Source of the DNA: Limnomonas spitsbergensis | Taxonomy: Eukaryota; Chlorophyta; Chlorophyceae; Chlamydomonadales | Length of the DNA: 64,000 nucleotides | Reading direction: 5' to 3' | Assembly (NCBI GenBank): GCA_037349105.1 | Contig: JAYJMM010000090.1 | Location: forward strand, 1,848,001-1,912,000 | Shown: one piece after another, positions 40,283-50,769 of the stretch | Layout of the letters: each line of letters opens with the position of its first letter | Numbering within the stretch: the first letter of the stretch is position 1 | Translations under genes and position numbers: made by a program | The notes under the pieces: model-generated | The model's database searches: none | What the model was told of the DNA's origin: nothing | What the model saw: the letters and a program-made list of their open reading frames with translations, nothing else

Positions 40283-42049
40283 ATGACGTCATGCGCATCC
40301 ACCGAGGCTATCAGAACAGATGCATCTGCATCTCCTTCCCCAAGCGAGGACCCAGCCATCTTCACCAGCCTCCAAGACCTCAACACGGACATCCTTGGCA
40401 TCATCCTCAGCAATGCAGATGCATGGCTATACAACACTCAAGGCCTCCATGGACCTGGCGCCCGTAGGGTGCAGTATGGAGCGTGGCGGGTGTGCAGGCG
40501 TTGGCGTGAGTGCCTCAGGGCCTGCCCCATTAACCTGGCCCTTGCAATGGTGGCAGTGCACGGTCCTGACGAGGCCCTCATGAGAGCTGTGGGCTGCAAA
40601 AGTCTGGATTATGACTGCCTAGAGTTGGTGAGGCTCATGCTCAAACTTGGTGCAAAGGCAGACTGCCAGGCTGGGACGGCATTGGTGAGGGCAGCCGAGA
40701 GTGGCCACTATGCGGTAGTGCAGCTGTTGTTGGGGTGGAGGGAGCATGCCCCACGTGCTGACTGCCAGGATGAGGAGGCACTGTTAAGGACTGCGTGGAA
40801 CGGCCACGAGGCGGTGGTGCAGCTGTTGTTGGGGTGGAGGGAGCATGCCCCACGTGCTAACTACCAGGATGGGCGGGCACTGTTAAGAGCTGCGTGGAAC
40901 GGCCAGGAGGCGGTGGTGCAACTGTTGTTGGGGTGGAGGGAGCATGCCCCACGTGCTAACTGCCAGGATGGGTGGGCACTGATGTTGGCAGCCAGATATG
41001 GCCACGAGGTGGTTGTACAGCTGTTGTTGGGGTGGAGGGAGCATGCCCCACGTGCTAACTGCCAGGATGGGTGGGCACTGGTGTGGGCAGCCGAGAATGG
41101 CCACAAGGCGGTGGTGCAGCAGTTGTTGGGGTGGAGGGAGCATGCCCCACGTGCTAACTTCCAGGATGGGGAGGCACTGGTGTTGGCAGCCAGATATGGC
41201 CACGAGGTGGTTGTGCAGCTGTTGTTGGGGTGGAGGGAGCATGCCCCACGTGCTAACTGCCAGGATGGGTGGGCACTGGTGAGGGCAGCCGAGAGGGGCC
41301 ACGAGGCGGTGGTGCAGCTGTTGTTGGGGTGGAGGGAGCATGCCCCACGTGCGAACTGCCAGGATGGGGAGGCACTGGTGTTGGCAGCAAGATATGGCCA
41401 CGAGGCGGTAGTGCAGCTGTTGTTGGGGTGGAGGGAGCATGCCCCACGTGCTAACTGCCAGGATGGGTGGGCACTGGTGAGGGCAGCCCAGTGGGGCCAC
41501 GAGGCGGTGGTGCAGCTGTTGTTGGGGTGGAGGGAGCATGCCCCACGTGCGAACTGCCAGGATGGGGAGGCACTGTTAAGGGCTGCGCAAAATGGCCACG
41601 AGGCGGTAGTGCAGCTGTTGTTGGGGTGGAGGGAGCATGCCCCACGTGCTGACTGCCAGGATGGGGAGGCACTGGTGAGGGCAGCCGAGAGGGGCCACGA
41701 GGCGGTGGTGCAGCTGTTGTTGGGGTGGAGGGAGCATGCCCCCCATGCTGACTGGCGGGATGGAGAGGCACTGGTGAGGGCAGCCAGGAATGGCCACGGG
41801 GAGGTGGTGCGGGTTCTGTTGGGGCGGGGGGAGCATGCACCTCGTGCTAACTGCTTGGATGGGGAGGCACTGGTGTGCGCAGCCCAGAATGGCCAGGAGG
41901 AGGTGGTGCGGCTGCTGCTGGATTGCAGTGAGAATGCCCCCCGTGCTGACTGTCAAGAGGGACGGGCACTGTCCTTGGCTAGAAGAGGGGGTCACAAAGC
42001 TGTCCTACATATTTTGCAGGAATGCTGCGGCATGTTTCCACTTGTATAA
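40283..42049 (+). CDS. Ankyrin-repeat protein with F-box-like N-terminus
   Basis: 588 residues in one exon, ATG 40283-40285. Residues ~28-85 resemble a divergent F-box (LQDLNTDILGIILSNADAW, then VCRRWREC), interrupted by a longer loop than usual. From about residue 100 there is one degenerate and about 14 clear ankyrin repeats of 33 residues with the core GHEAVVQLLLGWREHAPR. The protein ends ...ECCGMFPLV. F-box plus ankyrin proteins usually act as substrate receptors of SCF ubiquitin ligases; that role is inferred. The DNA repeats (99 bp each) are almost identical in the middle and diverge at both ends, which suggests recent expansion or gene conversion. Confidence 0.85.
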   Translation: MTSCASTEAIRTDASASPSPSEDPAIFTSLQDLNTDILGIILSNADAWLYNTQGLHGPGARRVQYGAWRVCRRWRECLRACPINLALAMVAVHGPDEALMRAVGCKSLDYDCLELVRLMLKLGAKADCQAGTALVRAAESGHYAVVQLLLGWREHAPRADCQDEEALLRTAWNGHEAVVQLLLGWREHAPRANYQDGRALLRAAWNGQEAVVQLLLGWREHAPRANCQDGWALMLAARYGHEVVVQLLLGWREHAPRANCQDGWALVWAAENGHKAVVQQLLGWREHAPRANFQDGEALVLAARYGHEVVVQLLLGWREHAPRANCQDGWALVRAAERGHEAVVQLLLGWREHAPRANCQDGEALVLAARYGHEAVVQLLLGWREHAPRANCQDGWALVRAAQWGHEAVVQLLLGWREHAPRANCQDGEALLRAAQNGHEAVVQLLLGWREHAPRADCQDGEALVRAAERGHEAVVQLLLGWREHAPHADWRDGEALVRAARNGHGEVVRVLLGRGEHAPRANCLDGEALVCAAQNGQEEVVRLLLDCSENAPRADCQEGRALSLARRGGHKAVLHILQECCGMFPLV

Positions 42050-43210
42050 GAAGCATCATGTCACTGTGGAAGTGAAATTGATTGCTGGTCTTAACTATGC
42101 AAGGGTCAGATATACACCCACGACTCTCCTAGCGTTCCTCGTGTGTTTCAAACATTGCATGTTGTCTTGAACTTCATGATCTGCCTCTCCTATCTTATCT
42201 GGGCTGTCCATGAATACATTTGTGAAGGTGATTGAAAGGTATTTCCCTGTAAGCAATATCATCAACATGTTTTTGAGTTTTTTTTAGTTGTGTTCCAGAG
42301 GTTGTTTAGTATTTTCCCCAGGCGCTAAAAAGGCGTACTACGCATGTAAACGGATTTAGGGACTACCGGAAACGGGAACATGTTTACACTTATTCTCAAA
42401 TTGTTGATCCTCATGTATGTCCGTCGTGGTCAGATATTCTGCCTTTGCACATTTCAACACATCCTTGCGTGTAGGATCACCTTACATTCAGAGAACGGGT
42501 ATGGACAGGCCTACTAGACGGTGCCACAGACATCCACGCTTTGTACCTGGGCAGGCCAGGGTGGGATGCTCTGACTTTTGTGAAGGGTGTGGTAGTTTAT
42601 CGTTGAGGCTATGTCGTTCATAGTCCTTTGTTTCCCTTTTCCTGACCAACTGTCTAGTACGTTTGTTTGGTTTTCTCTTTGTTGAGGGCTAGGATCTGAA
42701 CGGGCTGAGGATTCTACAGACTTCATTTAAGTGGGCATGGTCTGTTCCTTTTCTTATTCCGTATGTCCCTTTTTTTCTCTAGCCTTACGTTAATGTTCTC
42801 CCTCCTGACCAGAAAATCGGGCGGCCACACGGCCGAGATCTTTTCCTTTTGAGCATGGCCCAGAGGTATCATGTTCTTTACAAGTGAACATTTTAATGCC
42901 GTTCAATCCATTTCCCGGATCAATAGTGCGGTGGCTTAGAAACGGATATAGGCTGTGTTGACTGCGGGTGCGGTCAAGATGTCAATGATAATACCCCTCT
43001 GGGCCATGCTGAAAAGGTGGTCAAGATGTAGAAAAAATGTAGGAAGATGGTTTTGTGTCCTCATTCAATCATTAGGCCAGCGTGGTCGTGCCACGACACC
43101 ACACCTGAACTTATGAATATAAAATCCAGTCAGCTAAGGCCACCTGTAAGAAGGCTAGTGGAGCATTAATTGCCAGCGAGTCACAAGCGAGGGGTAGAGC
43201 AAGCCAGCCA
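42050..43210. other. No gene recognised
   Basis: Non-repetitive sequence downstream of the ankyrin gene. Short frames only, without domains. Confidence 0.4.
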
Positions 43211-43214
43211 TCAC

Positions 43215-43313
43215 GAATGCAGGACCGGCCTGGCTGCACCATGTAGCTCAGACAGCAAGCCGCACTGCTCCATCCCCCAGCATGCCTTGATGTAGCTGAA
43301 TTGTAGCTGAAGC
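43215..43313 (+). repeat. Dispersed GTAGCTGAA-family repeat, copy 1
   Basis: The left half has the word GGACCGGCCTGGCTG. The right end is GATGTAGCTGAATTGTAGCTGA. Related copies lie at 52289-52398 (inverted), 52581-52683 and 52801-52912. Confidence 0.55.
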
Positions 43314-43683
43314 ACCCTCTACTAAAACATGCATGCCCAGCACTTGCCCCAGTCCACATTTACAGCCTTACAATTCAAGAATCGGAGGATGCTGAAATGC
43401 ATCCTTGCTGTAATAGATCCTTGCTGGTCAGCCATGCAATTTTCCACTTATAACAGTACGCATACTTGCTGTAGTCAAGAGGGCCACCATTGATTGCCCC
43501 CGCAGCCATTTACACACAGTTAAGGATGAATACCGCTAGAGCCATGACCGGCCGTCACTGATTCCCGGTAGCTAAGGACGTTGTCACTTCTTAGGCAGGC
43601 CGGCTGTAGCTAAGACCATCCGTCATTGGTTGCCGACAGCCATGCAGGGACAGCTGAAGCAATCCCTGGAAGTTAACTAGAAG

Positions 43684-44130
43684 CTGCTCCCCTGTGGCGA
43701 CCAGCTCACACCACATGCCTGCAACATGATTAAGAGGAACGATCAGGACCAAGGGTTCAGTCTAAGGAAAGTAATCAGAGGTGTTGCTTCCATGTGGCAA
43801 CCAGCTCACACCGCATGCATGCAGCAGGATTGAGGGCAACGATCAAGGCTCAGGGGTCAGTCTAAGGAAAGTAATCAAGGATGGTGTTGCTAGGCGGGAG
43901 CCAGCGCCTGAGACCGTTTGAAGGGTTGAGAAAACAAATAGTGATCAGATGTGCTGCTGCTATGTGGCGAGCAGTTCACATCGCGCACCTGCGGCAGGAT
44001 ATCTGGCTGATGGAATGTAATCATGCAATCAGGTTGATGATTAGGGAAGTTTGGTAATCAAGTGGCTAAGATTGTCGGCAAAGCTAGCATAAGTGATATT
44101 GCGATGTGGCGACCAGCTCACACCGCTAGA
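43684..44130. repeat. Degenerate ~100-150-bp tandem repeat
   Basis: The words TGTGGCGACCAGCTCACACC and GTCTAAGGAAAGTAATCA recur near 43690, 43795, 43966 and 44103, with variable spacing. Confidence 0.6.
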
Positions 44131-44472
44131 TGTCATGCGAGGGGCGTTTGAATACAGGCATAAATCAGAATCTCAGGGGACGTCGGACCAACTGTTCAAA
44201 TCTACATGGCCTGGCTTTAAGGAAACATGCTCATGACATATGCTTTCCCCGCCATACCTTCCAGCTCTGCGCTTTGCTGTCTCGCCTGTCTGCCTCCTTT
44301 CATTACTTGTCTCAGATTTACCCTTTTAGCTCCTCTTCCTAGCCTTCCAACCGGTTCGCTCATCAGCCTGGCTCTTCCAAAAGCGGCTGATGATAGTTGA
44401 GTTAGCACTGTAACATGCCCATGACACTCCAATCCAGCGGACAAGAGAGGCATCCCACACCGACATTCCCAC

Positions 44473-47400
44473 CTGAAAGTTCCGGAGCGGGATGAGCACC
44501 ACGGATGCCCCCACCGGCACCCACATGTAGTGCCGGGAGGTGGAGGTCGCCGTGGCCAGGAGGCTGTCCTGCATGTATAAGGACTCAGTAACAGAGCCAG
44601 TCAGCAACATTGCAGATTTAATTGTTCAAGATTCATGCGACAGCGCTAAATACTCAGTCTGGAAATATATATGTAGCGGATGGTCACAGTGGCCAGGAGG
44701 CTGCCCTAGCCTGATAGCTATTATTGACTATATAAGTGACTATTTAAGTGACATTTCACAATAGGCTTGATAATTGCACGGTGGGCAGGAGGTTGACCAG
44801 CGTCTCTTGTCACACAGGTGATGTGCTGTACAGCATCTCAACTTAACCCCCCCCCCACTAAACCCACCTGCCCCCCCTAAACCCACATGCCTTGCCCCTT
44901 ACCCACCTGCCCCCCTAAACCCACCTGCCTTGCCCCTTACCCACCAGCCCCCCTAAACCCACCTGCCCCCCCTGATCCCACCTGCCCCCCATAAACCCAC
45001 CTGCCCCCCCTAAACCCACCTGTCCCCCCTAAACCCACCTGTCCCCCCTAAACCCACCTGTCACCCCTAAACCCACCTGTCCCCCCTAAACCCACCTGTC
45101 ACCCCTAAACCCACCTGCCATGCTCTAAACCCACCTGCCTTGCCCTAAACCCAACTGCCCCCCCTAAACCCACCACCTGCCCCCCCTAAACCCACCTGCC
45201 TTGCCCTTAACCCACCTGCCTTGCCCTAAACCCACCTGCCCCCCCTAAACCCTCCTGCCTTGCCCTTAACCCACCTGCCTTGCCCTAAACCCACCTGCCC
45301 ACCTAAACCCATCTGCCCCCCCTAAACCCACCTGCCCCCCTAAACCCACCTGCCTTGCCCCTAAACCCACCTGCCCCCAAAACCCACCTGCCCCCCCTAA
45401 ACCCACCTGCCCCCCCTAAACCCACCTGCCCCCCCTTAAACCACCTGCCCCCCCTAAACCCACCTGCCCCCCTAAACCCACCTGCCCCCCCTAAACCCAC
45501 CTGCCCCCCCTAAACCCACCTGCCCCCCCTAAACCCACCTGCCCCCCCTAAACCCACCTGCCCCCCCTAAACCTACCTGCCCCCCCCCTTAACCCACCTG
45601 CCCCCCCTAAACCCACCTGCCCCCCCTAAACCCACCTGCCCCCCCTAAACCCACCTGCCCCCCCCTAAACCAACCTGCCCCCCCTAAACCCACCTGCCCC
45701 CCCTTAAACCACCTGCCCCCCCTAAACCCACCTGTCCCCCCTAAACCTTCCTGCCCCCCCTTAACCCACCTGCCCCCCCTTAACCCACCTGTCACCCCTA
45801 AACCCACCTGTCCCCCCTAAACCCTCCTGCCTTTCCGTTAACCCACCTGCCTTGCCCAAAACCCACCTGTCTTGCCCTAAACCCATCTGCCCCCCTCAAA
45901 CCCACCTGCCCCCCCCTAACCCACCTGCCCCCCCTAAACCCACCTGCCCCCCCTAAACCCACCTGTCCCCCCTTAACCCACCTGTCCCCCCTAAACCCGC
46001 CTGCCCCCCTAAACCCACCTGTCCCCCCTAAACCCACCTGCCCCCCCTAAACCCACCTGTCCCCCCTCAACCCGCCTGCCCCCCTGAACCCACCTGTTCC
46101 CCCTAACCCCACCTGTCCCCATAAACCCACCTGTCCCCCCTAAACCCGCCTGCCCCCCCAAAACCCACCTGTCCCCCTTAAACCCACCTGCCCCCCCTAA
46201 ACCCACCTTCCCCCCCTAAACCCACCTGTCCCCCCTTAACCCACCTGCCCCCCCTTAAACCACCTGCCCCCCCTAAACCCACCTGCCCCCCCTAAACCCA
46301 CCTGCCCCCCCTAAACCCACCTGTCCCCCCTAAACCCACCTGCCCCCCCCTAAACCCACCTGCCCCCCCTAAACCCACCTGTCCCCCTTAAACCCACCTG
46401 CCAGCCCTAAACCCACCTGTCCCCCCTTGAACCCACCTGCCCCCCCCTAAACCCACATGTCCCCCCTTAAACCACCGCCCCCCCCCTAAACCCACCTGTA
46501 CCCCCTAAACCCACCTGTCCCCCCTCAACCCATCTGTCACCCCTAAACCCACCTGTCCCCCCTAAACCCACCTGCCCCCCTAAACCCACCTGTCCCCCCT
46601 CAACCCACCTGTCACCCCTAAACCTACCTGTCCCCCCTAAACCCTCCTGCCTTGCCCTTAACCTACTTGCCTTGCCCTAAACCCACCTGCCTTGCCCTAA
46701 ACCCATGTGCCCCCCCTAAACCCACCTGCCCCCCCTAAACCCACCTTCCCCCCCTTAACCCACATGCCTTGCCCTAAACCCACCTGCCTTGCCCTAAACC
46801 CACCTGCCCCCCCTAAACCCACCTGCCTTGCCCATAACCCACCTGTCCCTCTAAACCCACTTGCCCCCCCCTAAACCCACCTGTCTTGCCCCCTAACCCA
46901 CCTGTCCCTCCTAAACGCACCTTCCCCCCCCTAAACCCACATGCCTTGCCCCTAACCCACCTGTCCCCCCTAAACCCACATGTCCCCCCTAAACCCACCT
47001 GCCCCCCCTAAACCCACCTGCCCCCTAAACCCACCTGCCCCCCTAAACCCACCTGCCCCCCCTAAACCCACCTGTCCCCCCTAAACCCACCTGCCCCCCT
47101 TAAACCCACCTGCCCCCCCTAAACCCACCTGCCCCCCCCAAACCCACCTGCCAGCCCTAAACCCACCTGCCCCCCCTAAACCCACCTGCCCCCCCTAAAC
47201 CCACCTGTCCCCCCTAAACCCACCTGCCCCCTAAACCCACCTGTCCCCCCTAAACCCACCTGCCCCCCCCTAAACCTACCTGTCCCCCCTAAACCTTCCT
47301 GCCCCCCCTTAACCCACCTGTCCCCCCTTAACCCACATGTCCCCCCTAAACCCACCTGCCTTGCCCTAAACCCTCCTGCCTTGTTCTTAACCAACCTGCT

Positions 47401-50153
47401 TTGCCCTAAACCCACCTGCCCCCCCTAAACCCACCTGCCTTGCCCCTAACCCACCTGTCCCCCTAAACCCACCTGCCCCCCCTAAACCCACCTGCCTTGC
47501 CCCTAACCCACCCGTCCCTCCTAAACCCACCTTCCCCCTTAAACCCACCTGCCTTGACCCTAACCCACCTGTCCCCCCTAAACCCACATGTCCCCCCTAA
47601 ACCCACCTGCCCCCCCTAAACCCACCTGCCTTGCTCCTAACCCACTTGTCCCTCCTAAACCCACCTGCCTCCCCTAAACCCACCTGCCCTGCCCATAACC
47701 CACCTGTCCCCCCTAAACCCACCTGCCTTGCCCTAAACCCACCTGTCCACCCTAAACCCACCTGCCTTGCCCTTAACCCACCTGTCCCCCCTAAACCCAC
47801 CTGTCCCCCCTAAACCCACCTGCCCCCCCTAAACCCACCTGTCACCCCTAAACCCACCTGCTATGCCCATAACCCACATGTCCCCCCTAAACCCACCTGC
47901 CCCCCCCCTAAACCCACATGCCCCCCTAAACACACCTGCCCCCCTAAACCCACCTGCCCCCCTAAACCCACCTGCCCCCCTAAACCCACCTGCCCCCCCT
48001 AACCCACCTGCCTTGCCCTAAACCCACCTGCCTTGCCCTAAACCCACCTGCCCCCCCTAAATCCACCTGCCTTGCCCCCAACCTACATGTCCCCCTAAAC
48101 CCACCTGCCCCCCCTAAACCCACCTGCCCCCCCTAAACCCACCTGCCCCCCCTAAACCCACCTGCCTTGCCCCTAACCCACCTGTCCCCCGTAAACCCAC
48201 CTGCCCTGCCCTAAATCCACCTGCCTTGCCCTAAACCCACCTGCCTTGCCTTAAACCCACCTGCCGAGCCCTTAACCCACCTGCCTTGCCCCTAACCCAC
48301 CTGCCCCCCCTAAACCCACCTGCCTTGCCCCTAACCCACCTGTCCCCCCTAAACCCACCTGCCTTGCCCCTAACCCACCTGTCCCCCCTAAACCCACCAG
48401 CCTTGCCCTCTAACCACCTGCCTTGCCCTAAACCCACCTACCACCCTAAACCCTAGTCCCACCTGTGGTGCCCATTGCATGTCTGTGACCTCAGCCAGGT
48501 GCATAAGTACTGCATCCAGCTGACCCACATCCATATCCCAGATCCACACAGATCCGGGGCTGGCTAGACTGACTGAGGCAAGGTAGCGGCTGTCAGGTCT
48601 CCACCTCAATAGACCTGATGGGTGGAGGAGGGAGGATACGGGAGTGGGCTGGCTACACTGAATGACTCTACGCAGCCTCACCTGATGGGAGAGGGGATGC
48701 GAGAGAGAAGGGATCTTCCGCCAACGTTTAAATTTGCACTCTGGGTTGATCTTCTGTTCAGGTCAGGGCATTGAATGCGCGGAAGTCGCACCTCCAAAAA
48801 GGGTTCTGGATTTCTTAGGCCTAAAAGGCGGCGAAGTAACAAAGTGACTTCTGGTAACTCGAAGAGTACCAATATATGTTTGTGTGGGAATACATCAGCT
48901 AGGGGCGCCTGTGTGCTCTAATAGTGTGCAGTCAACCCTAGGTTTCATGAGAAATACGCACGCTCATACCGGGGAGTCGGAGTTCCAAACACCGGAAGAC
49001 TAAGAGCACGTCGAATAGTGGAACATGGACGCTGCTGTGTGATTTCCCCGCCCGGAGAGCGGCTGGCAGCCATCCGGGACGCCCACGATAGGACCGGGAA
49101 TTCCGGCGCCCATCGCAAGGCGAGCCTGCTGCTCCAACAGCCATGGTGGCAATGGCTGCGCCGCGACGTCAGGGCAGCAGTCAGGGCTTGCCTGGTGTGT
49201 AACCGAGCTAGGGGCTCCAACGTTCCAAGTTTCCCATCCCCTTCCCACCCATCTCATGTTCACAACCTCCCCTACGCAAAGAAAGAAAGAAACTACGCAC
49301 CGCAGGGGTTTGAGGGTTAAGGAAACTGCGCAGCATGGGCCTAGAGTCATTCCCATTACCATCATAAGTCCCCTACCCACCTCATCGTACCTCCCCACAG
49401 CCAGGAACTGCCCGGATGGATCCCAGTTGTTGGAGTTGATCCCTAACGCATATTTATAGGCCTCCACTCAGCAAGGGGCCTGGGGCTCAACAGGGTCCAG
49501 GGGCTTGCCATGTAATAAAACAATAGCTGGACGTCATGAGTTCATACCTCTCACACCAGGCCAGGGGTCCGTCAATGCGAGTGATCAAAAGGGTTCAGGG
49601 CCTGCCTGTAGATAATAATAAAAAGGGTTCAGGGCCTTCCGGATAATATCATACAACCGAGTATCAGGGTCTGACACGCAACCAGCGGCCTGCCGAGCAA
49701 CAGAAAATAGACAGCCGTCAGGATTCCCCCCTCAAACTCAGAGGCCAACAAGGGACAGCAAAGGGGCAAGTAAGAAACATATGTGCCCTTCCGCAGCAAA
49801 AGATCAGCGAGGGGCCTGCCGTGTGGGTCTCATAGAAACGTGTGTGGCCTGCTGTGTGGATGTCATAACAAACGTGGGGGATTCAGCTGGGTTGCAAAGA
49901 GGGTTATGTCCCATGCGCCATCTTGTGATCTTCCGAGGAGATTTGATCCAGTACAGGCCGACTGCACCTCCCACCTGTCATCGATAGCATGTACTGCCAC
50001 ACAGTAGGTGAGTGGACCATCCAGCTGTGCCTCACAGCCCCCATCCGGTGACCATGACATCTCAGTGGCATGTGAGGCGGATGCTGGGAAACGGTGCAGC
50101 TTGGAGCAGGAGGCCGTGTTATAAACGCTGACATGGTCCCGACATTCGTACCG
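44473..50153 (-). CDS. WRAP73/WDR8-like WD-repeat gene, incomplete (possibly decayed)
   Basis: WRAP73 is a WD-repeat protein of centrosomes/basal bodies and spindle poles. Exons on the minus strand: 50153-49975 (CRDHVSVYNTASCSKLHRF ... MSWSPDGG), 49466-49381 (EAYKYALGIN ... DPSGQFLAVGRYDE), 48614-48463 (WRPDSRYLASVSL ... SVWIWDMDVGQLDAVL ... MQWAPQ) and 44568-44473 (RHYMWVPVGASVVLIPLRNF). Each aligns in order with blocks I know from WRAP73 ([53 protein letters not shown]). The last two exons join in phase 0. The first two do not join in phase with the obvious donor, and about 100 residues expected between exons 2 and 3 were not found. N-terminal repeats are also unseen. So this is either an incomplete model or a damaged gene. 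Confidence 0.6.
44846..48457. repeat. 18-19-bp minisatellite with telomere-like core, ~195 copies, in a WRAP73-like intron
   Basis: The + strand unit is CCTAAACCCACCTGCCCCC, with variants CCTTGCCC and TCCCCC. On the gene's sense strand it reads GCAGGTGGGTTTAGGG, that is, a CAG|GTGGGT donor followed by a TTTAGGG heptamer. It starts only a few bases after the real donor at 48462 (CCACAG|gtggga). Gly-rich and Pro-rich frames across it are artefacts. Confidence 0.95.
48615..49017. other. Intron sequence; possible degraded retroelement
   Basis: Between two WRAP73-like exons. The + strand reading near 48770-48850 is briefly protein-like (CAEVAPPKRVLDFLGLKGG) just upstream of the integrase fragment, so it may be part of the same remnant. 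No gene is assigned. Confidence 0.3.
49018..49230 (+). pseudogene. Retrotransposon integrase H2C2 fragment
   Basis: The + strand encodes RLAAIRDAHDRTGNSGAHR ... WWQWLRRDVRAAV ... CLVCNRARGS. This matches the zinc-binding N-terminal integrase domain of Ty3-type pol, including the one in this window (RLAVIQTAHAGTGHFGSHR ... CGVCDRARAS). The catalytic core is absent. It lies opposite to and inside a WRAP73-like intron, so it is a dead insertion. Confidence 0.75.
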
Positions 50154-50197
50154 CTGAGGGGGGGCGAGGAGGGTGCAGGGTTGAGAGATGCACGGGG

Positions 50198-50488
50198 GTT
50201 TGGAGGTGCTGCAGCTGGGAGCACGAAGCCGTGCCGTAAACACCGGCATGGTCCCGACAATGGTACTGCTGTGTGGGGAGGAGTGTTGAGGGTTTATTTT
50301 TAAGGTTCAGAGTTCAAGGTTTGGAAGTGCTGCTGCTGGAACCGTAAGGAGATTTCGTTTACACTGTCATGGTCTTCAAGGGTTCTTGGTATCAGGGGGG
50401 GGAGAGGAGGGTTGAAGGTTGAGGTTTAATAATTGGAGGTTTGGAAGTGCTGCAGCTAAGTCCAGGAGAAGATGTTGCTCTGGACCTT
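50198..50488 (-). repeat. Three decayed copies of a WRAP73-like acceptor/exon start
   Basis: The exon start near 50085-50153 (with its cctcag acceptor) recurs at about 50198-50271, 50318-50393 and 50436-50488. Each recurs with the downstream G-run, and divergence grows with distance. The word acatggtcccgacattcgta is recognisable in the first copy as gcatggtcccgacaatggta. Confidence 0.75.
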
Positions 50489-50769
50489 AAGGGGGGGGGG
50501 GGGGGTCGGAGTAGAGTTTTTTTTTTAAATAGCCCGGGTGCGCATGTGGCCCACGTCATGGGGACTGCCATGTCATGACAGTATCCAATATTCCCATACT
50601 ATTAACACTTTCCGAGCCCCCCTGCCTGTCCCTGTCATACGGTCGCCCCGCTTGTTCATCCACTTAGATGTCTCAACGCCCCTGTTGAACCTCGCTACCA
50701 TAAATCGTCGGTGTGGCATACGCACGTCCATCTCGGCGGCCCGGCTATATTTACCAGGACACGATTGGC

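Noticed and set aside
45303..48437. Gly-rich minus frames (GGFRGGRWV)
   Set aside because: They are translations of the CCTAAACCCACCTGCC array in a WRAP73-like intron.
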